Shown piece after piece: positions 34,791 to 44,103 of a DNA stretch of 59,364 bases. Both the position numbers and the translations under genes were made by a program. Below the pieces are notes generated by a model. The model saw only the letters and a program-made list of their open reading frames with translations. It was not told where the DNA came from and made no database searches. Numbering within the stretch: position 1 is the first letter of the stretch; each line of letters opens with the position of its first letter. Origin of the DNA: Promethearchaeota archaeon (lineage in GTDB: Archaea > Asgardarchaeota > Lokiarchaeia > Sigyniarchaeales > SOKP01); assembly GCA_019058295.1 (NCBI GenBank), contig JAHPZI010000001.1, positions 124,786 through 184,149 on the forward strand. Reading direction: 5' to 3'.

Positions 34791-35285
34791 TCACTTTATT
34801 TTTTTTTTTACTAACTTCCGTCTCATTACACCAATAACTAGTCCATGGCGTCCAGTCGATTTAGTTCTTTGACCCCTAACTTTTAAGTGTAATTGATGCC
34901 TAATTCCCTTGTAACTTTTAATCTTTTTCATTCTATCAATATCTTGCTTAATGGTAATCTCAAGTTTATTGCCAATAACGTGGAGATCTTCGCCTGTTCT
35001 TAAATCTTTTTTTCGATTTACCATCCAGTAAGGAATTCCATTTTCTATAGGATTTAGAATTATTTCTTCGATTCTATTGAGATCTTTTTCTGAAATAGCT
35101 CCAATTCTTAATTCTGGATTAATTTTTGCGATTTTAACTATAGCTTGTGCAAATCTCGGTCCTATACCTCTAATTTGTGTTAATCCAAATTCAACTTTAG
35201 CCTTACCATCCACACGTGCTCTAAGATTACGAAAGTAAATTTGTTCTCGAAAATTTTTTGGTCTTAATGGTGATGGAACACTCAT
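34791..35285 (-). CDS. rps13: 30S ribosomal protein S13
   Basis: A 164-residue archaeal S13 (S18e type). It contains 'LRARVDGKAKVEFGLTQIRG' near residue 25 with the following GIGPRFA helix-two-turn-helix motif, and the C-terminal 'YKGIRHQLHLKVRGQRTKST' that ends in a basic tail. It contacts 16S rRNA and the P-site region in the head of the small subunit. It is first in the rps13-rps4-rps11 cluster, the usual archaeal order. Confidence 0.96.
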   Translation of the reverse strand: MSVPSPLRPKNFREQIYFRNLRARVDGKAKVEFGLTQIRGIGPRFAQAIVKIAKINPELRIGAISEKDLNRIEEIILNPIENGIPYWMVNRKKDLRTGEDLHVIGNKLEITIKQDIDRMKKIKSYKGIRHQLHLKVRGQRTKSTGRHGLVIGVMRRKLVKKKIK

Positions 35286-35389
35286 TATTTGAACATATAC
35301 GTTAATTTTATATTATAATTAAAGGAAGAGAATATTAAATTCAATATTAATTTTTTTATTTTAAGTAGAAAGCCCCAATAATAAAAACA

Positions 35390-36889
35390 TTAGTAATGAG
35401 GGTATCTTTTATTTTTTTCTTTTTTGGCACTTATATGCTTTTTACACCCATTTCTTTTAAAACCGGCAATTTTTTGTAGCATAGGTAATCCAGGTTTAAC
35501 ATCTTTTATAGGTTTTGATTCAATTAGACCATTTTTAAGTAATTCATCGTACAATTCTTTACCCTTTTCCGTTCTTATAATTACGGTATTCCATCCAGAA
35601 GGAGACCCAATCGATCCTATAGATATATCTGCCGATTCAGATGACAAATCAAAACACACTTCGCAATCTTCTCTTGCTAAATTACTGATCTCTTTGATGG
35701 GTATATTAAGTTCATCCCCAGATTTTGTATACACGATAAATTTACCTTTATTAATATCAGTTTTTTTTACATCATCAACACTGACATTTAATTTCTCTAA
35801 GATTTTCAATAATCCGTCTTCATAGGGAAACGATTCCATACAGAAAATACCAATACAATACTTTACTATTTGGAGAGAGGGTATTCCAATATCATAAATA
35901 TGAGACTTTAAGAGGGCCTGCATCATGCAGGGAACTCCTACAACTGCTATTCCCTTTGATCCGTCATTAAATTGGTTTAGTAATTGTAATGTTGGATTAT
36001 TCACATATTTCGTTCCAGCGGTAGATATAATATCTTCTTTGTTTTTTAATAATACGGGCTCTGGTCTCCAAGGATCACTACTCATCTTTGCTCCTAGTGC
36101 GCCATCAATTTCATTTTTATCAAATAAATAATGTAAACACGTACTGGAGATGCCACCATCTTGACATACTTCTGATATTTCTTTTACTTTTGTCCTAGCT
36201 GAATACGCTTCCTTAAAATATCCAATATTACCATATTCTTTAATCTCTGGTACATTTCCTAATTTCATAGGTAAGATTTTTGTAGGAAGATAGGATCTTG
36301 GACATACGAAATAACATAGTCCACATCTTATACATTTGTCTTCATCTATCTTTCCGAAACCATTATTTATTTCAATGCAATTTACTGGACAGATACCTGC
36401 ACATATGCCACATCCAGAACACACTTCAGATTCGAATATTGTACTAACTGGTTCATAGATTGATTTAATAGAAGTAAGTGATTTGATATTTGGAAAACTA
36501 ATTGAAAGATCTTTAAAAATTGATTTTGGAGGAGAATCATCAGCTCCTTCTATTTCATCATAAAGCTCTTCCACTAAAACAAGTTTTTCATTTTTTAATA
36601 ATTCTAACAGGCTATATGATTTGTAAATGTCAATCGAACTTTTTTGAGCAAATTTTTTCAGGCTTTCAAAATTATTTTTTTGATTAGATTTTAAATAATT
36701 ATAGAGTTCATATTTTAATCTCTCATCATCAAACATTTTAAATAAAATATTATAATATTGGGTTTCATTATAAATCCCTGCTTCTAAAATGTCCTTTTTC
36801 GCATCTATTAATGCACGGACTCTATATGAATCTAAAGTATCTGATACTGTTTTTAGAAACTCCCATGAAACCTGTGCTTCAGGACACAT
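35390..36889 (-). CDS. FrhB-like F420-dependent oxidoreductase subunit with ferredoxin domain
   Basis: A 499-residue protein. Residues 1-140 are helical and of unknown type. Residues about 155-200 carry two [4Fe-4S] ferredoxin motifs ('CSGCGICAGICPVNC', 'CIRCGLCYFVCP'). Residues about 225-470 match the coenzyme F420 hydrogenase beta-subunit family: 'CQDGGISSTCLHYLF', 'GTKYVNN', 'VVGVPCMMQAL', 'CIGIFCMESFPYE' and 'CEVCFDLSSESADISIGSIG'. FrhB-type subunits bind FAD and exchange electrons with F420. It starts 106 nt after mvhD and probably forms the F420 module of the HdrA-MvhD complex. The N-terminal extension is unusual. Confidence 0.85.
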   Translation of the reverse strand: MCPEAQVSWEFLKTVSDTLDSYRVRALIDAKKDILEAGIYNETQYYNILFKMFDDERLKYELYNYLKSNQKNNFESLKKFAQKSSIDIYKSYSLLELLKNEKLVLVEELYDEIEGADDSPPKSIFKDLSISFPNIKSLTSIKSIYEPVSTIFESEVCSGCGICAGICPVNCIEINNGFGKIDEDKCIRCGLCYFVCPRSYLPTKILPMKLGNVPEIKEYGNIGYFKEAYSARTKVKEISEVCQDGGISSTCLHYLFDKNEIDGALGAKMSSDPWRPEPVLLKNKEDIISTAGTKYVNNPTLQLLNQFNDGSKGIAVVGVPCMMQALLKSHIYDIGIPSLQIVKYCIGIFCMESFPYEDGLLKILEKLNVSVDDVKKTDINKGKFIVYTKSGDELNIPIKEISNLAREDCEVCFDLSSESADISIGSIGSPSGWNTVIIRTEKGKELYDELLKNGLIESKPIKDVKPGLPMLQKIAGFKRNGCKKHISAKKEKNKRYPHY

Positions 36890-36924
36890 ATCATATTATC
36901 CTTATTAATATTAATTAAAATGAT

Positions 36925-36968
36925 TATTTTATTTTCCGAAAACCCATGCTTTGGGTTAGTCATATCCA
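36925..36968 (-). ncRNA. candidate SECIS element in the mvhD 3' untranslated region
   Basis: On the minus strand a hairpin AACCC-AAAGCAT-GGGTT stands on a core with ATGA on the 5' side and GGAA on the 3' side. These can form the tandem G.A/A.G pairs of a kink-turn, as in eukaryotic SECIS elements, and unpaired adenines occupy the apical loop. The stem is shorter than the eukaryotic 11-12 bp. It sits 31-70 nt after the mvhD stop, the only 3' gap in this operon large enough for such an element. SECIS elements of this type have been described for Lokiarchaeota and archaeal VhuD. Confidence 0.6.
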
Positions 36969-36995
36969 ATCTATAATTTTTATTTGATATTCATT

Positions 36996-37424
36996 CTAAT
37001 TCGGATTAAATTTTGGTAGAGGAGGTAATGCTTCTACTTTTTTAGCGATATCTTCTACTGATGCCACATAAGTTTCAACTTCAGCGGCAGAACAGAAATA
37101 CTGTTGAATTCTATCTTCAGATATTCCAATGCGATTAAATATTTTTTTCAGTAACAATACATGTTCGTACGTATTCATATTGCCGTTACCGAATTCGCAC
37201 TCTCCTTTTCTTCATGAAATAATCGCAACGCCATCTGCTCCATTTAAGAAGCATTCCATTATTAAATGTAATCCAATTCTTCCAGTACATCTGACACGTA
37301 ATAAATGAACTTTAGTAGAATATAACTTTCGCGTAGTTCCAGTTAAATCCGCTACAGAATATCCTCATTTATCACAGCCAAAGGCAATTATTCTTTTTCC
37401 ATCTGATTTTACATCTTCACTCAT
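36996..37424 (-). CDS. mvhD: MvhD/VhuD-like Fe-S subunit, selenoprotein with two Sec (UGA) codons
   Basis: Reading through two in-frame UGA codons gives a 142-residue protein from ATG 37424 to TAG 36996. UGA at 37365-37367 is residue 20 in 'FGCDK-U-GYSVADLTG', aligning with the family's CCxWC-G-x-x-G-A-D-L-A-G motif. UGA at 37212-37214 is residue 71 in 'VAIIS-U-RKGECEFGNGN', where relatives have 'GCHxGDCHYxxGN'. 'RVRCTGRIG' between them is also conserved. The protein carries a [2Fe-2S] cluster and passes electrons to HdrA. A GGTGA lies 7 nt before the ATG. Without UGA decoding the gene would appear as a truncated 60-residue fragment. Confidence 0.9.
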
Positions 37425-37445
37425 AAATTTTCACCTTTATTTTGT

Positions 37446-39455
37446 TTAATTTTCCATTGTTTCCTTTGATTCTTCAATAATTTTAATTGGAACCTCAGTA
37501 CCTCCGATACCCTTGATCGATTCTTCAAATTGTATATCTCTATAATATTTTAAGTCAATTGCCCTTGCAGGGCAGGAAGTGACGCAAACACCGCAACCCT
37601 TGCATTTTAAATCATCAACAACAGCAATATCATCGTCGCCTACTTTTATTGCTTGATATTCACAAAGCTTCTCACACCTATGGCAACCCACGCAAAGTTT
37701 CTCATTTACTTCTGCAATAATTAGTTCTTGTTTAATCGTATCATGTGAGAGTAAGGTTGATGCCTTACTAGCTGCGGCTAATGCTGTTGATACAGAATAT
37801 GGAATGTTTTTCGGACCTGCTGCGCATCCACAGATATAAATTCCCATTCCTTTAGTCTCTTGCGGGCTTAAACATCCATGAATTTCTGATAAGAATCCAC
37901 TTGGACCCTTACTAAGGCCCATTATTTCGATCATTTCTTCTGTTCCTTTTGATGGGTTTATTCCAGTTGATAAGACTACCAGATCAGCAGATATAATAAC
38001 AATTTCATCCAATAGTGATGAATAAGCTCTAACCTTTAGTTTTTTAGTTTCGGGATCCTCAGTTATCTCTCCTACTTTGCCACGAATCATTTTGATACCG
38101 GTATCCCTTATCTTTCTATAATATTCTTCATTTCCTTTATCTGGTGTCCTAATATCTATATAGAAGATTGTTATATCTATTCCAGGATACTCTTGGACTA
38201 ATAATTGAGCATTTTTAAGAGCAACATTACAACACACCGCAGAACAGTAAGGATTTCCTTTTAATGTCCTTGAACCAACACATTGTATCATTACAACCGT
38301 TTTTGGGGTTTCTCCATTTGAAATCCTATAGACATGCCCCCCAGTCGGTCCTATTGGACTTAACATTCGTTCTAATTCTATTTGAGTAATTACATCAGGA
38401 AAAATTCCATAGTTATATTCATTCGTTTCCATAATGGGATATTCATCGTATCCAGTCGCCACAATTACGGCACCTACCTTTATATCAAGAATTTCAGGCT
38501 CTTGCTCAAATTCAATAGCTTCAGCAGGACAAGTTCTCTCACAAGTCTTACAATCAATACACACATCTCGATCAATTACGGCATATTTAGGAACAGCTTG
38601 AGGGAAGGGAATATAAATTGCTCCACGCTCGCCTATGCCTCTGTCAAATTCACTCGGTACTTTCACGGGACATTTAGTAGTACATAATCCACAGCCAGTA
38701 CATTTTTTCTCATTAACATAACGAGGATTTTTTCTGATTTTAACATTATATTCACCGGGAATACCGCTAAATTCTATGACATCACTATAAGTTAGAAGGT
38801 TAATATTCGGATGCTTAGCAGCATTTACCATAATTGGAGCAAGAACTCATATTCCACAATCATCAGTGGGAAAAATTCTATCCAGTTGAGCCATTTTTCC
38901 TCCAATTGTAGCTTCTTTTTCGACAAGATAAACTTGAATCCCTTGGTTTGCCAAATCTAATGCGGCATTCATTCCAGCAATTCCAGCACCAATAACCAAA
39001 GCAGCTTTTGTAACCGGTATTTCTTTAAATGGTATATCCTCTAACTCACGTGCACGATTAATTCCTGCGAGAATTAACCTTTTAGCTTTTTCTGTTGCCT
39101 TCTCTTTATCACCTTGGTGAACAAAAGAACAATGTTCCCTCAAATTAACCATTTCAAAGTAATAAGGACTTAATCCCGCTTCCATTAAAACTGCTCTGTA
39201 CGTTGGTTCGTGGATTTTTGGGGTACACGCTGCAACAACCACTCTATTTATGTCTAATTCTAAGATATCATTTTTTATTATTTGTTGCCCTGGATCACTA
39301 CATGTAAAATCGTTAGTTCTTGCGATAACGACGTTTGGTAAAGGTTCAGCAAAGTCTCTTAACGCATCGCAGTCAAGCCATGCGCCAATATTAACTCCTC
39401 ATCGGCATACATAAACGCCTATTCTAATATCTTTGGTCTGAATTTTCTCAGACAA
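37446..39455 (-). CDS. hdrA: heterodisulfide reductase subunit A, selenoprotein with two Sec (UGA) codons
   Basis: With two in-frame UGA codons read as selenocysteine the frame runs from TTG 39455 to 37446, 669 residues, the normal HdrA length. Sec19 (UGA 39399-39401) lies in 'GVYVCR-U-GVNI', replacing Cys of the N-terminal cluster motif. Sec203 (UGA 38847-38849) lies in 'FPTDDCGI-U-VLAPIMV', the Cys/Sec position near the FAD known from methanogen HdrA. The FAD Rossmann motif is 'VIGAGIAGMNAALDLANQG' at about 156. Ferredoxin motifs are near 252, 299, 590 and 620. HdrA bifurcates electrons with flavin. The stop is 21 nt before mvhD. Confidence 0.93.
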
Positions 39456-39663
39456 TTTAAATCACTTTTTTAGAGATACTCCTTAAGAATCTTTAATTTT
39501 TAATATTAAATTTTACTTTTACTTGAGTAAAATTATAAATTTATTTGGTTTAGGAAATAATTGAGATAAATTAAAATTTTTTGTGATTATAAAAAAACTA
39601 TTAATTTCAAAACACATTGAATTCACATTAAATTTTTTATTTATGAAATATTTTCTTCATTAC

Positions 39664-39987
39664 ATGTCTGAAACAAAAGATAACGCTATAGAAGCATTTG
39701 CTAACGAACTTATGAATGAGGAAGGCTTAAAAGGCAAACCTACTTTGAATAAAATTATAAAAATTATTGATAATGTAGGATTAATTAAAGAAAAAGTTAA
39801 AGAAGCATTTTTAAAACTTCAAGCAAAAGAAGAATTTGCAAATGAGATAATGGCAGAATTAGGAATAAAAGGAAAAGCAACTCGTATAAAAATAATGAGA
39901 ATTATAGATATGGTAGGATCTGATAAATCAAAGATCAAAACCGCATTCCTTCGCTCAACAATTAACGATCGTATACACCATGATTAA
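39664..39987 (+). CDS. small protein with an internally duplicated ~45-residue module
   Basis: A 107-residue protein from ATG 39664; in-frame ATG 39643 and GTG 39583 would add 7 or 27 hydrophobic/basic residues. Two tandem modules align well: 'AFANELMNEEGLKGKPTLNK' and 'EFANEIMAELGIKGKATRIK', each followed by an IIKIID/IMRIID helix and a K-rich helix ending AFL. Each module looks like a three-helix unit, perhaps nucleic-acid or protein binding. No known family was recognised. It is divergent from the hdrA operon and upstream of serS. Confidence 0.65.
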   Translation: MSETKDNAIEAFANELMNEEGLKGKPTLNKIIKIIDNVGLIKEKVKEAFLKLQAKEEFANEIMAELGIKGKATRIKIMRIIDMVGSDKSKIKTAFLRSTINDRIHHD

Positions 39988-40082
39988 ATTTTTTTTGTTT
40001 ATCTACTTTTAAATTAAGTAATAATTTATAATAATTGAATAGAGGATTATAATTTCATAAAATTTTAAATAAGGACATTAAT

Positions 40083-41366
40083 TTGCTTGATATTGAATTA
40101 TTCCGAACAAAACTCACGGAAATTATCGAATCTGAGAAAAAGAGGTTTAAAGATCCCTCAAACGCAGAAAAAGTCTTGGAATTAGACAAAAAATGGAGAG
40201 CAGTGTTAGCGAGAATCCAAGATTTAAGACAAAAGAGAAATGAAATATCAGCTCAAATAGGGGAATATAAAAAGGCAGGAGAAACTAAAAAAGCGGAGGA
40301 AGCAGTTAAAATCTCAAAAGAAATTCGGCAAGAAATAGAGACTTTAGAAAAAGAGAAATCACAATATTTTGAGGAAAGAGAGAAATATAGATATATAGTC
40401 GGAAATATTCTGCATAATTCTGTGCCAATAGCGGAGACAGAAGAAGGAAATGAATTAATAAGAAATGTGGGTAATAGACCAAAATTCGACTTTGAGCCCT
40501 TAAATCATGTTGAATTAATTGAGGCTATTGATGGTGCAGATACTAAAAAAGCTGCTGAATTGGTTGGATCCCGATTCTATTATTTAAAAGGCGATTTAGT
40601 ATTATTAAATTTAGCTCTTATGAAATTTGCTTTAGATTTTTTGATGAGTAGAGGATTTATTCCAATATGGACTCCCTTTTTTATAAAGCATGAAATAATA
40701 AAAGCAGCAGCAGAATTAGCGGATTTCGAGGAACAATTGTATAAAATACAAGATGAAGATTTATACATGATCGCAACTTCTGAACAGACTTTAGCAGCTT
40801 ATCATTTCGATGAAATTTTAGATCCTGAAGTCTTACCTATTAAATATGCAGGAATTTCATCTTGTTTTAGGAGGGAAGCAGGTTCACACGGAAAAGATAC
40901 CTTAGGAATATTCCGCGTACATCAATTTGAAAAAATTGAGCAATATATTTTTTGTAAACCAGAAAATTCATGGAATTTTCAAGAAGAACTAATAGAAAAT
41001 GCCGAACAAATATATAAACAATTAGAGATTCCATATAGGACCGTAAATATTGCATCTGGAGAATTAAATGATAACGCGGCTAAAAAATATGACTTAGAAG
41101 CCTGGTTTCCAGCGTCACAAACATATAGGGAACTTGTTAGTTGCAGTAATTGTTTAGATTACCAAGCAAGAAAATTAAAAATCAGGATGGGAAAAGTTGG
41201 TTCAGAAGAAAAACAAATATTGCACACATTAAATTCGACTGCTATCGCAACAGAACGTACAATTTGTTGTATTTTAGAAAACTTTCAAAATGAAGATCAT
41301 TCAATAAGAGTGCCAAAAGTGCTTCAGAAGTATATCGGCAAAAAAGTTATTAAAAGTACTAAATAA
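40083..41366 (+). CDS. serS: seryl-tRNA synthetase
   Basis: A 427-residue class II synthetase of the common (bacterial/eukaryal) SerRS type, not the rare methanogen type. The N-terminal ~110 residues form the long antiparallel coiled-coil arm that binds tRNA-Ser ('WRAVLARIQDLRQKRNEISA'). Motif 2 is 'CFRREAGSHGKDTLGIFRVH' (about 262) and motif 3 'ATERTICCILENFQ' (about 390). The start is TTG, with AAGGA 7 nt upstream. In Sec-using organisms this enzyme also charges tRNA-Sec with serine as the first step of Sec synthesis, which fits the neighbouring selenoprotein genes. Confidence 0.95.
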   Translation: MLDIELFRTKLTEIIESEKKRFKDPSNAEKVLELDKKWRAVLARIQDLRQKRNEISAQIGEYKKAGETKKAEEAVKISKEIRQEIETLEKEKSQYFEEREKYRYIVGNILHNSVPIAETEEGNELIRNVGNRPKFDFEPLNHVELIEAIDGADTKKAAELVGSRFYYLKGDLVLLNLALMKFALDFLMSRGFIPIWTPFFIKHEIIKAAAELADFEEQLYKIQDEDLYMIATSEQTLAAYHFDEILDPEVLPIKYAGISSCFRREAGSHGKDTLGIFRVHQFEKIEQYIFCKPENSWNFQEELIENAEQIYKQLEIPYRTVNIASGELNDNAAKKYDLEAWFPASQTYRELVSCSNCLDYQARKLKIRMGKVGSEEKQILHTLNSTAIATERTICCILENFQNEDHSIRVPKVLQKYIGKKVIKSTK

Positions 41367-41399
41367 ATATATTTGATCGATAAAATTAAATAGAATCTT

Positions 41400-42641
41400 A
41401 TGTCACCTTTAGAAGTAGATTTAGAGGAATTTGAAGAGTTTTATAATGAAAGGATTAATGCTCAATTTTTTAAAATAAAAAGAGCTACAAAAAAATTAAT
41501 CTATGACATTAGAAACAGTTTAATTGATATTAAAATCTGTATGGATCATTTCCTTGATTCTCAAGATAAAATAGACCAAAAATCTCTAAGATCTTTAAAC
41601 TTATTCTCAGAGCGAGTTAAGAGCTATGTAGATGAGATTGAAATCCCTGAAGAAGAAGAAATTAATTATTCAAATCTAATAGAATTAATTAATTCCATTA
41701 AAAAATTATTTAAATCTATAAATGAAATTGCTAGAAAATCACTCCCTAAATTTCAGAAAGAAGTACAAACTGAAATAAAAGAACTGAATTATAGAACTCG
41801 CAAACTACAAAAAAAGCAAGCAATGTTAGACTCATTTTTAAGAAAAAAGTATGGAGATGTAAAAAACGCAGAAGATTTATTGAAAAAATTACCTAAATTA
41901 ATCAGTCTTAAAGAAAATATTGAAAATTCAAAATCAGATTTAGCTAGCTTTGAAGGGATGGCAGAAGAAACTAATAACAGTTTAGAAAAATTAAATTCAG
42001 AGTTAATTAACCTTGAAAAGAACGAATTATTTAAAAAACTTGAAAGCGAACGCGACAGACTTTTTAAATTAAAAATAAAAATTAATGATGAAATTGGTTT
42101 TAAAAAAGCTTTAAAAAAATTAAAATTTGAATTAGATAAAGAAACAATTCATATTTCCAATATCAACTTAAATTATTTAAGAAATTTTCTAAAAGATCCA
42201 GTTGCGACGCTAATCAAAGAACGTACAGATTTGCCAAAATTTTCCGCGTTATTAGTCCATCTAAGACATACATTAGAGGAGGGTAATATATTAAATCTTA
42301 AAACAGATACAAAATTGAAGACAATTGAACAAATTAATAAAATTTTCGATGAAAAGATAATACATGAAATTATTGAAGAGTTTAAAAATTTAAGGAATAA
42401 AATTAAAGAAATAGAGCAAGAAATAAAAGATGCAGGTCTTTCAGAAAAATTAAAAGATGTTAAGAATAAGATATCAACCAATACTGCAAAATTAGAACAT
42501 ATTCAATTAGATGTTGATAGAAAAAATAAGGATTATACAAAATATTTAGAATCATTAAAAGAAGAACGTGAGATTCTTCAAAAAGCAATTAGCGATATAT
42601 TGCAAGAGGATTTGAAAATAAATATTACCCTTGAATTTTAA
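41400..42641 (+). CDS. coiled-coil protein, unknown function
   Basis: A 413-residue, highly charged protein that is helical throughout. Long predicted coiled coils occupy residues 90-230 and 310-400, broken by a short domain at about 255-310 ('FLKDPVATLIKERTDLPKF'). No membrane segment, signal or cysteines. It begins 33 nt after serS and is probably cotranscribed. The resemblance to SMC- or tropomyosin-like arms is compositional. A cytoskeletal or chromosome-associated role is speculative. Confidence 0.65.
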   Translation: MSPLEVDLEEFEEFYNERINAQFFKIKRATKKLIYDIRNSLIDIKICMDHFLDSQDKIDQKSLRSLNLFSERVKSYVDEIEIPEEEEINYSNLIELINSIKKLFKSINEIARKSLPKFQKEVQTEIKELNYRTRKLQKKQAMLDSFLRKKYGDVKNAEDLLKKLPKLISLKENIENSKSDLASFEGMAEETNNSLEKLNSELINLEKNELFKKLESERDRLFKLKIKINDEIGFKKALKKLKFELDKETIHISNINLNYLRNFLKDPVATLIKERTDLPKFSALLVHLRHTLEEGNILNLKTDTKLKTIEQINKIFDEKIIHEIIEEFKNLRNKIKEIEQEIKDAGLSEKLKDVKNKISTNTAKLEHIQLDVDRKNKDYTKYLESLKEEREILQKAISDILQEDLKINITLEF

Positions 42642-42652
42642 AATTAAATAAT

Positions 42653-43384
42653 CTAATTTTTCTTAATTATTTTAAATTCTCGATTATTGTCTGCATTCAT
42701 CTTTTGTAAGGTTAATTTTAAGTTATTTTTCAAAAAGCGGAAAGTTATTGTATGCGTTAGATTAAATATTTTTAAATATTCGTAAGCTAGCACTAAATCC
42801 TGTATAATATCTATATCAAAACCGGCTCTAAATGAATCGTAGATTGCCATTTTCTCTATTCCTTTCTCTTTCGCATGGTTTAGTAGGGCTACAAGAGAAG
42901 GAATTTCGGGATCTGAAAAACGAGTGGAAACAATATCTGGAGGATTTCTTCCCAATATAGAAACGCCTGCTGAATTTATTGCGGGACAAACAATTAACTG
43001 GTTCTCTTTTACTAAAGAGTTAATTTCTTTAAAATTTTTAGCCGATATTAAGATTATATCTAAAAAGGTAAAAATAGTTTGCTCAGCATTAAATCTTTTT
43101 ATTGCTATAGTATTGAGATCTTTAATAACATCATCAAAAGATTTTCTAGGTTGTGTTAATTCCTCCTTAATGCCGATTAAACCATAATCTTCTGCAAGCT
43201 GTAGTATTAAATTGTCATTACAATATACAATTTTCTCTTTAAAGCAGTTTACACTTAACAATTTACTACTTAAATCTTTGAACATAGCAATTGTTAACTC
43301 TTTAAGCTGCTCATTTGAAAAGCATCCCCTTAATCGAGTCTTTGTTCTTCCTAATGGTGCTATAGGGATTAGTAAAACACTCAT
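42653..43384 (-). CDS. cofC: 2-phospho-L-lactate guanylyltransferase
   Basis: A 243-residue nucleotidyltransferase of the CofC family. The N-terminus 'IPIAPLGRTKTRLRGCFSNE' carries the nucleotide-binding K-T-R-L motif, and 'CPAINSAGVSILGRNPPDIV' matches the family's conserved substrate region near residue 132. It activates 2-phospholactate or phosphoenolpyruvate with GTP (or, in some, other precursors) for the side chain of coenzyme F420. It shows that the organism makes F420, consistent with the FrhB-like protein nearby. Confidence 0.85.
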   Translation of the reverse strand: MSVLLIPIAPLGRTKTRLRGCFSNEQLKELTIAMFKDLSSKLLSVNCFKEKIVYCNDNLILQLAEDYGLIGIKEELTQPRKSFDDVIKDLNTIAIKRFNAEQTIFTFLDIILISAKNFKEINSLVKENQLIVCPAINSAGVSILGRNPPDIVSTRFSDPEIPSLVALLNHAKEKGIEKMAIYDSFRAGFDIDIIQDLVLAYEYLKIFNLTHTITFRFLKNNLKLTLQKMNADNNREFKIIKKN

Positions 43385-43454
43385 AGTAAATTATAATTAA
43401 ATAAGTAAAAAACGTTAAATAAAGATCTTAACAATTAGAAATTAAAATAGAGAA

Positions 43455-44012
43455 TTATTTAAGATTATTTAATATTTGAATAGAAAGATCCTCAAAAGCT
43501 ATATCGACGCTTTCATTTAACTTTGCAGAGGTTTCAAAATATCGTACACCGTGGGCCTTTGCTTTTTTTTCTATTTCTTCAGTATGAACAACTCTTTTAT
43601 CTTGTAAATCAGTTTTATTTCCAATAATTATAAATGGGATATCCCCGCTCAATTCTTTCATCTTTGATATCCAAAAATCCAGATTATCGAAACTCTCTCT
43701 ATTAGCTATACTGAACGCGACCATGGCACCTACAGCTTGTAAAAAATAATATTCTGTTACGAATAACTTGTCTTTTTGACCTCCAATATCCCAATAGAAA
43801 AGCGTGAAAGAAGACATTCCCGAGGGAATTTCAAGATTTTCTCTTTTCATCTTGTCGACTATTCTTTTTAAATTAACTTCTTTAATTAGAAAATTAGCAC
43901 CTACGGTTTGAATATATTCAGATCTAAACATATTATCCACATATCGAGCAATTAAACTGGTTTTTCCAACGCCAGCATCCCCTAAAAGAATTACCTTACC
44001 CCTATAACTCAT
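43455..44012 (-). CDS. Ras/Rab-like small GTPase
   Basis: A 185-residue GTPase close to eukaryotic Ras-superfamily proteins. G1 is 'GDAGVGKTSL' (residues 11-20), switch I contains 'QTVGANF' (G2 Thr), G3 is 'WDIGGQKDK' (about 73), G4 is 'GNKTDL' (about 130), and G5 is 'ETSAKLN' (about 160). Switch II has Gln in the DxGGQ catalytic position, so hydrolysis should be normal. About 13 extra residues lie between the strands beta-2 and beta-3. No C-terminal Cys for prenylation exists. Asgard archaea carry many such GTPases; partners and pathway are unknown. Confidence 0.92.
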   Translation of the reverse strand: MSYRGKVILLGDAGVGKTSLIARYVDNMFRSEYIQTVGANFLIKEVNLKRIVDKMKRENLEIPSGMSSFTLFYWDIGGQKDKLFVTEYYFLQAVGAMVAFSIANRESFDNLDFWISKMKELSGDIPFIIIGNKTDLQDKRVVHTEEIEKKAKAHGVRYFETSAKLNESVDIAFEDLSIQILNNLK

Positions 44013-44103
44013 TCTATTACCCTACGGATTTTTTATATAATATATAGTTAAATTTATTTAACCATAAATACGTTTTATTTTTTTTTTTTCAATTAATTAT
44101 AAT

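Noticed and set aside
38847..39455. hdrA and mvhD as pseudogenes split by nonsense codons
   Set aside because: All four interrupting codons are UGA, all fall at conserved cysteines, and the rest of both genes is intact.
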